Program-made: the position numbers and the translations under genes
The notes under the pieces: model-generated
Databases searched by the model: none
Told to the model about the DNA's origin: nothing
The model's input: only the letters and a program-made list of their open reading frames with translations
Source of the DNA: Micromonospora endolithica
Lineage (GTDB): Bacteria; Actinomycetota; Actinomycetes; Mycobacteriales; Micromonosporaceae
Length of the DNA: 64,000 nt
Reading direction: 5' to 3'
Assembly (NCBI RefSeq): GCF_003626595.1
Contig: NZ_RBAK01000002.1
Location: forward strand, 638,416-702,415
Shown here: positions 26,510 to 34,405 of the stretch, piece by piece
Layout of the letters: the number at the start of each line of letters is the position of its first letter
How positions within the stretch are numbered: position 1 is the first letter of the stretch

Positions 26510-26531
26510 CCTTCCGTTACGGGAGGGTCAA
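26510..26531 (-). promoter_or_regulatory. MerR-type operator and -35 of the TipA-like gene
   Basis: On the minus strand TTGACC (26531-26526) is followed by a 19-base spacer holding the dyad CCTCCCGTAACGGAAGG (26526-26510, one pair and the centre mismatched), then GAGCCT as a weak -10. A long spacer with central dyad is the hallmark of MerR-activated promoters. Confidence 0.6.
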
Positions 26532-26555
26532 GCGGAAGCCTCGTCGGCGGAGGTT

Positions 26556-28112
26556 CTACTGCACCGTGACGTTGTCCACGTACACCGCCGAGGTGCCGCC
26601 GGCTCCGCCGGCCGGTACGAACTGCACGCCGATCTCACGGACGTCGCCGGGGTTGGCCACCGCGGCCAGGTTGAGCGTCAGGGCGGTGCCGCCGGAGCCG
26701 ACGGTGACCGCGCCGCCGTCGAACCACTGCCACCCGCCGCCGGTCTTCACGTACAGCTTGGCCTGGGTGCCCGCCCCGTGGTTGCCCCACGGGGCGATCC
26801 GCGCGGTGGCCCGCAGCGTGCTCCGCCCGGCGAGGCTGGTCGTGACGGTCCGGCGCAGATAACTGGCCCCGGCCGCGAGGTTGACGTCGGCCTTCAGCGA
26901 CCAGCTTCCCTGACCGGCCCACTCGTTGACCCGCCACGGGCCACCGGTGACGGTGGTCCCCGCCCAGCCCTCGGTTGACGACTCGAAGCCGTGCAGCAGG
27001 GTGCCGCCGGCCGGCGGCGGAGTGGTCGGGGTGCCACCGCCGGGCTCGACGATCGTGCCGAGGTCGACCTCGCCCCGGTTGAGGGTCCAGGCGTTGCCGA
27101 AGAGGGTCCCCGCGCCGGAGTTGCGGGCCGGCCCCCAGCCGTCGTTCCAGGCCAGGAAGTAGGTGGTCCGGGGGTAGTTCTGCTGGAACGCGGTGATCCA
27201 CCGGCCGTAGTCGAAGGAGCCCTGGCTGTCCGGGCCGATCTCGGAGAACGCGAACGGCTTGCCCAGCCCGACCAGCTCGTTGTAGGCGGACTGGATGCCG
27301 GACGCCTGCGGGTTGTCGTCGTACGCGTCCACCCCGACGACGTCGACGTAGGCGGCGCCCGGGTAGTAGGCGGTGCGGTTGCCCCGGCTGAAGTCGGCCG
27401 AGTAGACCCAGATCAGGTTGTCCAGCCCCTTGGTGGTGGTCAGGTAGCCGTACATCTGCTGCCAGACCTGCCGGAACGTGTTGGCGTCCCGGTTGCCCCA
27501 CCAGAACCAGTCGCCGTTGACCTCGTGGAACGGCCGGAACAGCACTGGTACGCCGGCGTTCTCCAGGTCCTGGAGGCCCTGGGCCATCTTGTCCATCAGG
27601 GCCCGCCAACGGGCGCCGGCGGGTGTGCCGGGGTTGAGCAGGTCGGCGAAGTTGCCCATCGGGGTGTTCAGCCCGCCGCCGTTGGCGTTGGCCGGGCTGG
27701 GCAGGTGCACGCTTATGGTGACCAGGCCGCCGGAGTTGTGCCAGGACTTGAGGCTGCTGTTGCAGGACCAGTCGACGAGCGCGGTGATGTCGTTGTTGGT
27801 GGCCCAGCCGGAGCCGTAGTCGCAGCTGAGGAAGGCCGGGTACTGCCCGGTGGCGTTGCGCAGTTCCTCGGTCTGGGCGAGCGAGAAGCCGCTGTTGCTG
27901 TAGCCGCCGAAGAAGCCGGAGGCGATCCGGTTGCTGCCCCGGTTGGGCAGGTGGGCCAGCCAGTTCAGCACGTTGCGGGTGGCCGGGGAGGCGTTCGGGT
28001 TGGCGGGGGCGACGGTGTGCGCCTGGGCGGGAGCGACGGCGGTCAGGAGGGACGCGGACACCAGGGCGGTGGCGGCGGCGCTCAGCGCGAGGCGCAGTCT
28101 TCTGCTTCGCAT
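26556..28112 (-). CDS. Secreted GH26 beta-mannanase with C-terminal carbohydrate-binding module
   Basis: ATG 28112 gives 518 residues with a signal peptide ending after AQA (near residue 31). Residues about 40-350 form the GH26 barrel: VPVLFRPFHEVNGDWFWWG holds the acid/base Glu, and KPFAFSEIGPDS the nucleophile Glu. A Pro/Thr linker (GGGTPTTPPPAGG) leads to a ~130-residue C-terminal beta-sandwich ending in VYVDNVTVQ, typical of a mannan-binding CBM. It should cut beta-1,4-mannan outside the cell. A LacI-like palindrome upstream suggests sugar control. AGGTG precedes the start. Confidence 0.92.
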   Translation of the reverse strand: MRSRRLRLALSAAATALVSASLLTAVAPAQAHTVAPANPNASPATRNVLNWLAHLPNRGSNRIASGFFGGYSNSGFSLAQTEELRNATGQYPAFLSCDYGSGWATNNDITALVDWSCNSSLKSWHNSGGLVTISVHLPSPANANGGGLNTPMGNFADLLNPGTPAGARWRALMDKMAQGLQDLENAGVPVLFRPFHEVNGDWFWWGNRDANTFRQVWQQMYGYLTTTKGLDNLIWVYSADFSRGNRTAYYPGAAYVDVVGVDAYDDNPQASGIQSAYNELVGLGKPFAFSEIGPDSQGSFDYGRWITAFQQNYPRTTYFLAWNDGWGPARNSGAGTLFGNAWTLNRGEVDLGTIVEPGGGTPTTPPPAGGTLLHGFESSTEGWAGTTVTGGPWRVNEWAGQGSWSLKADVNLAAGASYLRRTVTTSLAGRSTLRATARIAPWGNHGAGTQAKLYVKTGGGWQWFDGGAVTVGSGGTALTLNLAAVANPGDVREIGVQFVPAGGAGGTSAVYVDNVTVQ

Positions 28113-28178
28113 GGTCACCTGTTTCGGGTCGGGGGCGGTGGTGGTGGTGGAACCCCGGGTTCTCCACCAGTTCACCCC

Positions 28179-28190
28179 TGAACCGGTTAA
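28179..28190. promoter_or_regulatory. Possible LacI-type operator of the mannanase gene
   Basis: TGAACCGGTTAA, with a perfect AACCGGTT core, lies about 70 bases upstream of the mannanase start and 30 bases from the end of the next gene. CG-centred palindromes of this kind are typical LacI-family sites, but this one is short. Confidence 0.35.
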
Positions 28191-28219
28191 GTTTCAAGTA
28201 TGTAAATGTATCGACCTCC

Positions 28220-29689
28220 CTACGCTGGGTCGACCTCGGCCGGTGGGCCACCGTGCGTCCACGGCGTCTCGTCCACCGCCGGGAACGTCGCCACCGGCAG
28301 GTACCCGTCGGAGAGCGTGGTCAGGCACACCCGCTCCCCCACCTCCGGAACCGTGCCCGGGGGCGCGGTCAGCCCACGCCCCATGCCGCCGGACAGCTCC
28401 ACCACCACCTCGGTCTTGCCGTCGCCCGGAGTCACGAACACCACCCGCGCCTTCTGCCCCGGCCGGGCCGGCGACCACAGCGTCGCGCCGACCGGCACCG
28501 CCACCGGCTCGGTGGTCACCACCTGCACGCGCGGGCGCAGCACCGGCCGCTTGCCGCTGTCGTCCACCCGTTTCGGGTCGGCGAGGGTCACCATGCCGAC
28601 GAACGCCTCCCCGGCCAGCCGGTGCTCCGCCATGACCAGCGGATCGTCGTAGGCGCGCTGCACCGCGTACGACGCCGCCGCCCGCTCCAGCCGGTGCAGC
28701 CGCTGGGCCGCCGCCACCGCGCCGTCGCGACGCGGCTGCGGTCCGCCCCCGGCGTCGACGTGCTCGGCGTACCCGGTGAAGGCGTCCTTGTCACCGTCCC
28801 ACCGGACGGCCACCCGGGCGCCCGCCGGCAACGACCGGAGCAACCCCACGCCACGCCACATCAGCTCCCAGGTGGGCGCGAGCTGATCGCGCAGCAGTCC
28901 CTCCAGCTCCGCGTACGCCTCGACGCGCGCCGCCTCGTCGGTGGCCTCCGCGTACCGGGCCATCGCCGGGGCGAGCACGTCGTTGTCGAAACCCGGATCG
29001 GTGGCCGGCCCGGCCGGCGGGCACACCGACGGGTCCTCCGCCCGGGCCGCGGCCCGCGCCCCGGTCAGCCCCGGCGGCGGGTCGATCCAGCCGAGCAGCG
29101 CCGGCAGGTGCAGATCCTCCACCGCGCTCTGCCCGGTCGCCCAGTGCAGCGTCAGCGCGTCGGTCATCGCCAGCAGCGCCGACGAGCCGGGCTGCTCGGC
29201 CCGCTCGGCGAAGAAGGTCAACCACCGGCCGAGCAGGGGCACCGACGGGTGCACCGGGTACTCACCGTCCGGCCGGCGGAACCGGGTCGACCGGCCGAAC
29301 AGCCGCAGGAACGTCACCCCGGCCGGGTTCGGTACGAGCAGCTGCGGCGCGTCGGCGTACCGGTGCCGGACGTCCCGGCCCCGGTCCACCGGCACCGCCT
29401 CGGTGACGGCCCGGAACCCGTCCAGGTGGTCGAGCAGGATGCCGGCCAGCTCGGCGGCGAAGGCGAAGCGCTGGTCCCGGTTGCGGGGCTGCGGGACGAT
29501 CAGCAGCCGCGCCCGCTTCGGTGCCGCGCCGACCAGTACGGCGAGCGGGGCGTTCGCCTCACCGGCCAGCGTCAGCGGCACCAGCACCAGTGGCCGCTGG
29601 GCGAGGTGCAGGTGCCGGACCGTGGCCACCGGCTGGGCCCGCCCGGCGGCGAGCGCCTGCGCCTTGGCCAGCGCGCGCAGCGTACTCAC
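28220..29689 (-). CDS. Hypothetical protein linked to an Fe-S nuclease gene
   Basis: GTG 29689 begins 37 bases after the stop of the nuclease gene, giving 489 residues. The protein is soluble with no signal peptide. The N-terminal half is alpha/beta (RARLLIVPQPRNRDQRFAFA; DAPQLLVPNPAGVTFLRLFG). The middle is helical (YAELEGLLRDQLAPTWELMW), and the C-terminal ~120 residues look like a beta-barrel (RVQVVTTEPVAVPVGATLWS; GQKARVVFVTPGDGKTEVVV), possibly nucleic-acid binding. I do not recognise a family or catalytic motif. Its only clue is the tight link to the nuclease gene. Confidence 0.75.
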   Translation of the reverse strand: MSTLRALAKAQALAAGRAQPVATVRHLHLAQRPLVLVPLTLAGEANAPLAVLVGAAPKRARLLIVPQPRNRDQRFAFAAELAGILLDHLDGFRAVTEAVPVDRGRDVRHRYADAPQLLVPNPAGVTFLRLFGRSTRFRRPDGEYPVHPSVPLLGRWLTFFAERAEQPGSSALLAMTDALTLHWATGQSAVEDLHLPALLGWIDPPPGLTGARAAARAEDPSVCPPAGPATDPGFDNDVLAPAMARYAEATDEAARVEAYAELEGLLRDQLAPTWELMWRGVGLLRSLPAGARVAVRWDGDKDAFTGYAEHVDAGGGPQPRRDGAVAAAQRLHRLERAAASYAVQRAYDDPLVMAEHRLAGEAFVGMVTLADPKRVDDSGKRPVLRPRVQVVTTEPVAVPVGATLWSPARPGQKARVVFVTPGDGKTEVVVELSGGMGRGLTAPPGTVPEVGERVCLTTLSDGYLPVATFPAVDETPWTHGGPPAEVDPA

Positions 29690-29726
29690 GCGGGCCGTCC
29701 GGTGGCGACGGTCGGGCCGGGCGTAC

Positions 29727-30815
29727 TCATGCGGCGTCCCCGGTCAGGGCGTCGGCGCGCAGGCGGGCGGCGGCCCGCAGCAGCGCGGCGGCCTCCTCCC
29801 GCTCCGGGTCCGGGGCGTGCTCGCCGGCGGCCAGCGCCAGCACCTCGGCCACCGACGCGACGCCGCCGAGTGCCTCGCGGACCGGCCGACCCAGCACGGC
29901 GGTGTGGCCGCCCGCCTCGTGCCGGCAGAAGTACGCCAGCTCGCAGGCGGCCAGGCACTCCGGCGCGTAGCGGGCCTCCACCCGGGACAGCGCGGCGCGC
30001 AGCGCCGCCGGATCGGCGGTCGGGTCGGCGGTGAAGTCCGCCGGCACCGTGGCGAGCAGCGTGTCCAGCCGGGCCATCCGGTCCAGTTGCCGGCGCAGGA
30101 CCAGCAGTTGCTTGCGCACGTCGACCAGACTGGCCACCGGCTGGTTGGCGAAGTCGCGCGGGCAGACCAGCACCACCTCGTGCGACACCAGTTCCGCATC
30201 CCGCCCGGCGGCGGCCAGCAGGTCGCGCAGGGCCAGCACGTACACGGCGGACTGGATCGCGGCGGCCGACACCTTCGCCGGGTCGGCCTGGCCGTCGATC
30301 ACCGGGAACGACTTGATCTCCACCACGTGGAACCGGCCGGCGAGCCGGGCGGCGACCAGGTCCGGCTCCAGGTGCACCCGCCTCCCGCCGACGTCCAGGG
30401 CGAGCAGCGGATGGTCGAACAGCGCCGCACCGCTGCCGTCGGCGGTCAACGCGGCCCGCGACCGGTCCCGCCGGTCCGGCAGGTCGTCCGCGCCGCCCAG
30501 GTCGGTCCAGGTCGCCGAGTCCGGCACCGGTACGCCGAGCCGCTCCGCGACCAGCCGCAGCAACTCCGTCCCGCCGTCGGCCTTGACCTGGGCCTCGAAC
30601 GCGTTGCCCCGGGTGATCGCGAAGCGGGACTGCCCGAACCGGGCGGGAAAGCCGATCCGCTCGGCCAGCGCCGGCTTGTCCACGCCGGCCCCGTCGAGGA
30701 CCGCCCGTCGGGTACAGCCCGGGTTGCCGGTCAACGCGGCGATGGTCCGCGCGTTGTGCCGCCGGGCCGGACCACCGCCCCGGATCGCGGCCAGTCGCGC
30801 CTCGTTGCTCGTCAC
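29727..30815 (-). CDS. RecB/Cas4-like PD-(D/E)XK nuclease with predicted [4Fe-4S] cluster
   Basis: GTG 30815 (AAGGTGG upstream) gives 362 residues. A nuclease core is visible: RGNAFEAQV (about 69-77, motif I region), Asp152 in LEPDLV, Glu166-x-Lys168 in HVVEIKSF, and the RecB-type Q-x3-Y motif at Gln188-Tyr192. One cysteine before the core (Cys34, NPGCTRR) and three after it (Cys287, Cys291, Cys297; ECLAACELAYFC) reproduce the split four-cysteine cluster of Cas4, AddB and Dna2. There is no helicase domain in the chain and no cas gene nearby. A role in DNA end processing or defence is inferred. Shares a transcript with the 489-residue protein. Confidence 0.75.
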   Translation of the reverse strand: MTSNEARLAAIRGGGPARRHNARTIAALTGNPGCTRRAVLDGAGVDKPALAERIGFPARFGQSRFAITRGNAFEAQVKADGGTELLRLVAERLGVPVPDSATWTDLGGADDLPDRRDRSRAALTADGSGAALFDHPLLALDVGGRRVHLEPDLVAARLAGRFHVVEIKSFPVIDGQADPAKVSAAAIQSAVYVLALRDLLAAAGRDAELVSHEVVLVCPRDFANQPVASLVDVRKQLLVLRRQLDRMARLDTLLATVPADFTADPTADPAALRAALSRVEARYAPECLAACELAYFCRHEAGGHTAVLGRPVREALGGVASVAEVLALAAGEHAPDPEREEAAALLRAAARLRADALTGDAA

Positions 30816-30835
30816 GATCCGCCACCTTAGTGAAA

Positions 30836-30890
30836 GGAAGGGCCCCCTGTTAACGCCTCGCGTAGAGGAAGGGTCCCCTGTTAACGCCTC
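30836..30890. repeat. Paired 24-base repeat element, intergenic copy
   Basis: Two 24-base units (30836-30859 and 30867-30890), differing at one base, separated by GCGTAGA. Each reads GGAAGGGYCCCCTGTTAACG then CCTC. A second copy lies inside the moxR gene near 41.3 kb. Confidence 0.9.
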
Positions 30891-30907
30891 ACCGACGCGC
30901 GACGGCC

Positions 30908-32305
30908 TCAGGGAACGGCGACCGGTGTGGCCGGCTCCCGGATCGGTGCGGGACGCCGGACCAGCACCGCCACCACCACCGCGGCCAGGCCGGCGAACGC
31001 CGCCATCGTCCAGAGCACGATCCGCAGGCCGCCGGTGAAGCCCGGATCGGCGAGCCGGCCGCCGGTGGTGCTGGCCAGCACCGCGCCGACGATCGCGATG
31101 GCCACGGTCTCGCTGGCCAGCCGAGCCGTGTTGATCATTCCGGCGCCGGTGGCCGCGCGATCAGCCGCGACGCTGCCGATGGCCAGCGCGTCGAGCAGCC
31201 CGATCGACAGGCCGATCCCGACGCCGATGGTCAGCAGCGGGCCGGCCAGGGCAGCCGCGTCGGAGGCCGGCGCGAGCACCGTCGTCCAGGCCGCGCCCAC
31301 CGCGACCACCGCCACCGACACGACGATCACCGCCACCGCCGGTACCCGCCGGGTGAGCGCTCCGGCCAGCAGCGGCAGCACCACGGTCGGAGCGGTGAGC
31401 AGGATCAGCGTCGCCCCGGCCGCGCCGGGCCCCATCCCGACGACCGTGGTGAGGTACGACGGCAGGTAGACCAGCAGCGGCACGAGCACCGCGACGGTGG
31501 TGGCCGCCGCCAGGCAGATGCCGAGGAACCGGGGGCTGCCCAGCAGGGACAGGTCGAACATCGGCTCGGCGCGCCCGCGCTCCACGCGGACGAAGAGCAC
31601 CAGCAGCACGGGCGCGGCGACGAACGCGCCGACGATCGTCGGGTCGGACCAGCCGTGCTCGGGTCCCTGTACGAATCCGTAGATGAGCAGCAGCAGCGCG
31701 GCCGTGAACGACACGGTTCCCGGCCAGTCGACCCGCCCGGGGCGCGCCGGCCGGGAGTCCGGCAACAGCGGGGACAGCAGCAGGACCACCACGGCGGCCA
31801 GGGCCGGCGCGGCGAACACGGCCCGCCACCCGAAGGCGTCTATGAGCAGGCCGGCCATCGACGGGCCGAAGGCCAGGCCGACGCCGATGGTCGTACCGAA
31901 GACGCTGAACACGCGGGCCCGGGACGCGCCGTGGAACCGGCCGGCGAGGATCGCCGAGGCGCTGGTCGCGGCGGCGGCCGCGCCGATGCCGGCGACCACC
32001 CGCGCGGCGTCCAGCAGCACGATGTCACCGGCGACCGAGGCGACCAGACCGGCGGTGGCGAAGACCGCCACACCGGCGACGAAGACGCGGCGCCGGCCGA
32101 ACAGGTCGGCGAGCGCGCCGGCGGCGAGCATGAAGCTGGCAAAGGTGGCGTTGTACCCGTTCACCACCCACTGCACGGCGGCCAGTCCGGCGTCCAGGTC
32201 GCGGCCGATGTCCGGCAGGGCGACCGACGCGCCGGTCAGCGAGACCGGCAGCGACAGGGTGGACAGCAGGACGATCACCAGCACGACGGCCGGGTGGTTG
32301 CGCAC
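30908..32305 (-). CDS. MFS multidrug-type transporter, 14-TM (DHA2-like)
   Basis: GTG 32305 gives 465 residues with about 14 hydrophobic segments. It opens LVIVLLSTLSLPVSLTGASV and then has DLDAGLAAVQWVVNGYNATF (motif D1-like) and GALADLFGRRRVFVAGV (motif A, loop 2-3). Motif C-like glycines occur in GTTIGVGLAFGPSMAGLLID. Family members export drugs by proton antiport. No regulator is adjacent and the substrate is unknown. Confidence 0.9.
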   Translation of the reverse strand: MRNHPAVVLVIVLLSTLSLPVSLTGASVALPDIGRDLDAGLAAVQWVVNGYNATFASFMLAAGALADLFGRRRVFVAGVAVFATAGLVASVAGDIVLLDAARVVAGIGAAAAATSASAILAGRFHGASRARVFSVFGTTIGVGLAFGPSMAGLLIDAFGWRAVFAAPALAAVVVLLLSPLLPDSRPARPGRVDWPGTVSFTAALLLLIYGFVQGPEHGWSDPTIVGAFVAAPVLLVLFVRVERGRAEPMFDLSLLGSPRFLGICLAAATTVAVLVPLLVYLPSYLTTVVGMGPGAAGATLILLTAPTVVLPLLAGALTRRVPAVAVIVVSVAVVAVGAAWTTVLAPASDAAALAGPLLTIGVGIGLSIGLLDALAIGSVAADRAATGAGMINTARLASETVAIAIVGAVLASTTGGRLADPGFTGGLRIVLWTMAAFAGLAAVVVAVLVRRPAPIREPATPVAVP

Positions 32306-32567
32306 GGCTCCCCCGTTCTTCGCGGCCGCCCCAGGCTAGTCGTCACGACTCGGCCGGGCGGCCCGTTCGGGGTGGAGATCACATGCGGTGGCTCACCGGC
32401 CGGCGGAGCGGTTCCAGGGCGAGCGGGGCAGCGTGGTGCCGGCCGTCGGGCGGAGCTGCCGACGGCGTCGACGCCGTCCAGGGGTGCACGGCGGCCGGGA
32501 GACGGTGTGCACCGGCGCGACGGGTTGCCGCCCGATCAACCAGCAGAGGAAGCGGGCCATCTCCGCC

Positions 32568-32801
32568 TCAGCCGACCGGAAGGTGCTGCGCCGCGGACTT
32601 CGGTACGTCGTACTGGGCCCCGCAGAAGGTGCACTGCTGGAGGTAGCGGGTGCGGATGGGGATCAGCGGGACGAAGAACAGGCTGAACTTGGTCGAGCGG
32701 CGGGTGACGACCTGTGCCGCGTGGTTGCCGCAGTTGCGGCACACCTGCTGCACGACGCCCGACCGGGTGACCTTGGTGCGGAGACCGAAGATGAAGAACA
32801 T
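32568..32801 (-). CDS. Small zinc-ribbon protein
   Basis: Seventy-seven residues from ATG 32801. Two CxxC pairs (VCRNCGNH and QCTFCGAQY) 37 residues apart form a zinc ribbon, separated by a hydrophobic, basic stretch (KFSLFFVPLIPIRTRYLQQC). This matches the small zinc-ribbon family common in actinobacteria, which has no assigned function. A hairpin (32839-32883) lies upstream and ends the neighbouring gene. Confidence 0.85.
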   Translation of the reverse strand: MFFIFGLRTKVTRSGVVQQVCRNCGNHAAQVVTRRSTKFSLFFVPLIPIRTRYLQQCTFCGAQYDVPKSAAQHLPVG

Positions 32802-32838
32802 CGCCCGCCATTACCCACTTCCACCCGCCGAATCACCT

Positions 32839-32883
32839 CCGTCCCGGGGCCGGTCCACCGGTGGTGGCTCGGCCCCGGGACGG
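32839..32883 (-). terminator. Hairpin terminator of the SRPBCC gene
   Basis: Perfect 13-base arms (32839-32851 and 32871-32883) with a 19-base loop, 18 bases beyond the stop at 32902. Confidence 0.8.
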
Positions 32884-32901
32884 TCGGGTCGGCACGCGGC
32901 G

Positions 32902-33765
32902 TCAGCCCGCCGCCGGCTCCAGGCCGGGCACCTCGACCGAGAGCCAGATCGATTGCCAGTCCGCCATCTCGTGGAAGCGGCGCAGCTCGGCCAGCCCGGA
33001 GACCGACCCGGCCCAGGCGCTGTACGGGGGGTGCTGCTCGTCGAAGCCGCTCTGCACGAAGGTGAGCGTGGTCTTTCCCTGCGACTCGGCCAGCTCCCAG
33101 GTGGTGACACCGATCGGTCCCCAGTCCACGGACATCCGCCGGCCCGGGTCGAGGTCGACCACCTTGGCCGCGTGACCGGACTCGAAGCCGCCCATCGCGT
33201 ACCGGCCACCGACCCAGGGCTCGATGCCGATCGGGTAGCCGAACCAGGCGCTGGCCTGTCCGGAGTCGGTGAGCGACTCCCACACCTTGTCGGCGGGGGC
33301 CGCGATGACCAGCTCGCCGCGCAGCTCGGCGGAGGTGAAGTCGGTCTTCGGCAGCAGCGGCTGCCCCTCCAGGTGGGCGGCCAGGTTGGCGAGCGACAGC
33401 GCCCAGAAGGTCTGCAGGACGCCGATGGTGCTGCCACTCGTCGCCGCGGCGAAGTCGACGTGGCTCTGCTCCAGGGTCAGCACGGTCGCGTCGGGCCCGT
33501 CCTCGGCGAGGGCGAACCCGGTGGTGGTCTCGACCCCGTCGAGCAGCCAGGAGAACCGCAGCGAGTGGTCGTCGACGTGCAGGAGGCGCTGGTGCGGGGC
33601 GTCGCCCTCGGGGGTGTGCCGCCCCCAGAACGCGTACCGCGCGGGTAGCTCGACCTCGACCTGCTCGGCCAGCCAGACGCGCAGCTCGGCCGGGTCGGTC
33701 AGGGCGCGGTGGACGGTCGCGACGGGCGCGGCGAGGCGGACGCGGAGGATCATCTGGTCAGTCAC
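32902..33765 (-). CDS. Two-domain SRPBCC (AHSA1/START-like) protein
   Basis: GTG 33765 overlaps the end of the ArsR-type gene by 8 bases, so the two are coupled. The 287-residue chain has two AHSA1-like halves: VRLAAPVATVHRALTDPAEL in the first and GELVIAAPADKVWESLTDSG near residue 155 in the second. Each half contains a helix-grip fold for hydrophobic ligands. Pairing with an ArsR-type regulator is a very common arrangement in actinobacteria, often taken as a ligand-responsive unit. The ligand is unknown. Confidence 0.88.
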   Translation of the reverse strand: MTDQMILRVRLAAPVATVHRALTDPAELRVWLAEQVEVELPARYAFWGRHTPEGDAPHQRLLHVDDHSLRFSWLLDGVETTTGFALAEDGPDATVLTLEQSHVDFAAATSGSTIGVLQTFWALSLANLAAHLEGQPLLPKTDFTSAELRGELVIAAPADKVWESLTDSGQASAWFGYPIGIEPWVGGRYAMGGFESGHAAKVVDLDPGRRMSVDWGPIGVTTWELAESQGKTTLTFVQSGFDEQHPPYSAWAGSVSGLAELRRFHEMADWQSIWLSVEVPGLEPAAG

Positions 33766-34315
33766 GGTCGGTTCCCTTCGGGTAGACGGCCACGGCGAGC
33801 TTGAAGGCGTCTCCCTCGGCGCCGCCGTAGCGCGTGAACAGGTCCTGCAGGGTCGCCTGCAGGTCGTGCAGGAACTGCTGGCGGTGCTCCGGGGGGACCC
33901 GGATCTCGCCGGACACCCCGACCGAGGGGAGTTCTCCGGCGGTGCGGTCCAGCGCGGCGACGTCGGCCTGGACCTCCTCCATCAGGTCGAGCAGGTAGCC
34001 GAGGCTCAGCTCGTCGCGCACCCGGCGGCCGCCGATGCGCCCCACCAGGCGGGGGGACAGCCAGTAGGACCGGGCGACGGCCTGGTAGATGCCCTCGTTG
34101 ATGCCCCGGACCCGGCGCTCGTTGACCAGCTCCACCAGGCCGGCGGCGACCAGCTGCTTGACGTGGTAGTAGACCCGCTGGGGGGTCTGCTCCATCCGGG
34201 CCGCGATCTCGGTGCACGTGCGCGGCTCGGCCAGCTGCCGGAGGATCTCGACACGCTGCGGCTTGAGCAGGGCTTCGGCCTGCTCGATCTGCTCCAGGTA
34301 CAGGACGTCTCTCAT
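33758..34315 (-). CDS. ArsR-type winged-helix transcriptional regulator
   Basis: ATG 34315 gives 185 residues; an in-frame ATG at 34339 would run into the operator, so it is less likely. Residues about 10-80 form the winged helix (LKPQRVEILRQLAEPRTCTE, then RMEQTPQRVYYHVKQLVAAG). The C-terminal ~100 residues are helical with a conserved-looking SGEIRVPPEHRQQFLHDLQA. No metal-binding CxC is seen, so it is probably not a metal sensor. It should repress its own operon through the palindrome just upstream. Confidence 0.88.
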   Translation of the reverse strand: MRDVLYLEQIEQAEALLKPQRVEILRQLAEPRTCTEIAARMEQTPQRVYYHVKQLVAAGLVELVNERRVRGINEGIYQAVARSYWLSPRLVGRIGGRRVRDELSLGYLLDLMEEVQADVAALDRTAGELPSVGVSGEIRVPPEHRQQFLHDLQATLQDLFTRYGGAEGDAFKLAVAVYPKGTDRD

Positions 34316-34326
34316 GGCAAAATCAG

Positions 34327-34340
34327 TTTGTACGTACAAA
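34327..34340. promoter_or_regulatory. Palindromic operator of the ArsR-SRPBCC operon
   Basis: TTTGTACGTACAAA is a perfect 14-base palindrome 12-25 bases upstream of ATG 34315. It is strikingly AT-rich for this genome and placed to block the promoter. Confidence 0.7.
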
Positions 34341-34366
34341 ACTTCTTTGTCAATTGCTTCGGGGAA

Positions 34367-34393
34367 AGCCGCGCCGAAGCGTTCGGCGCGGCT
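34367..34393 (-). terminator. Hairpin terminator of the tmsB-like gene
   Basis: Perfect 12-base arms (34367-34378 and 34382-34393) with a 3-base loop, 13 bases after the stop at 34406. Confidence 0.85.
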
Positions 34394-34405
34394 CTCGCCG
34401 ATCTG

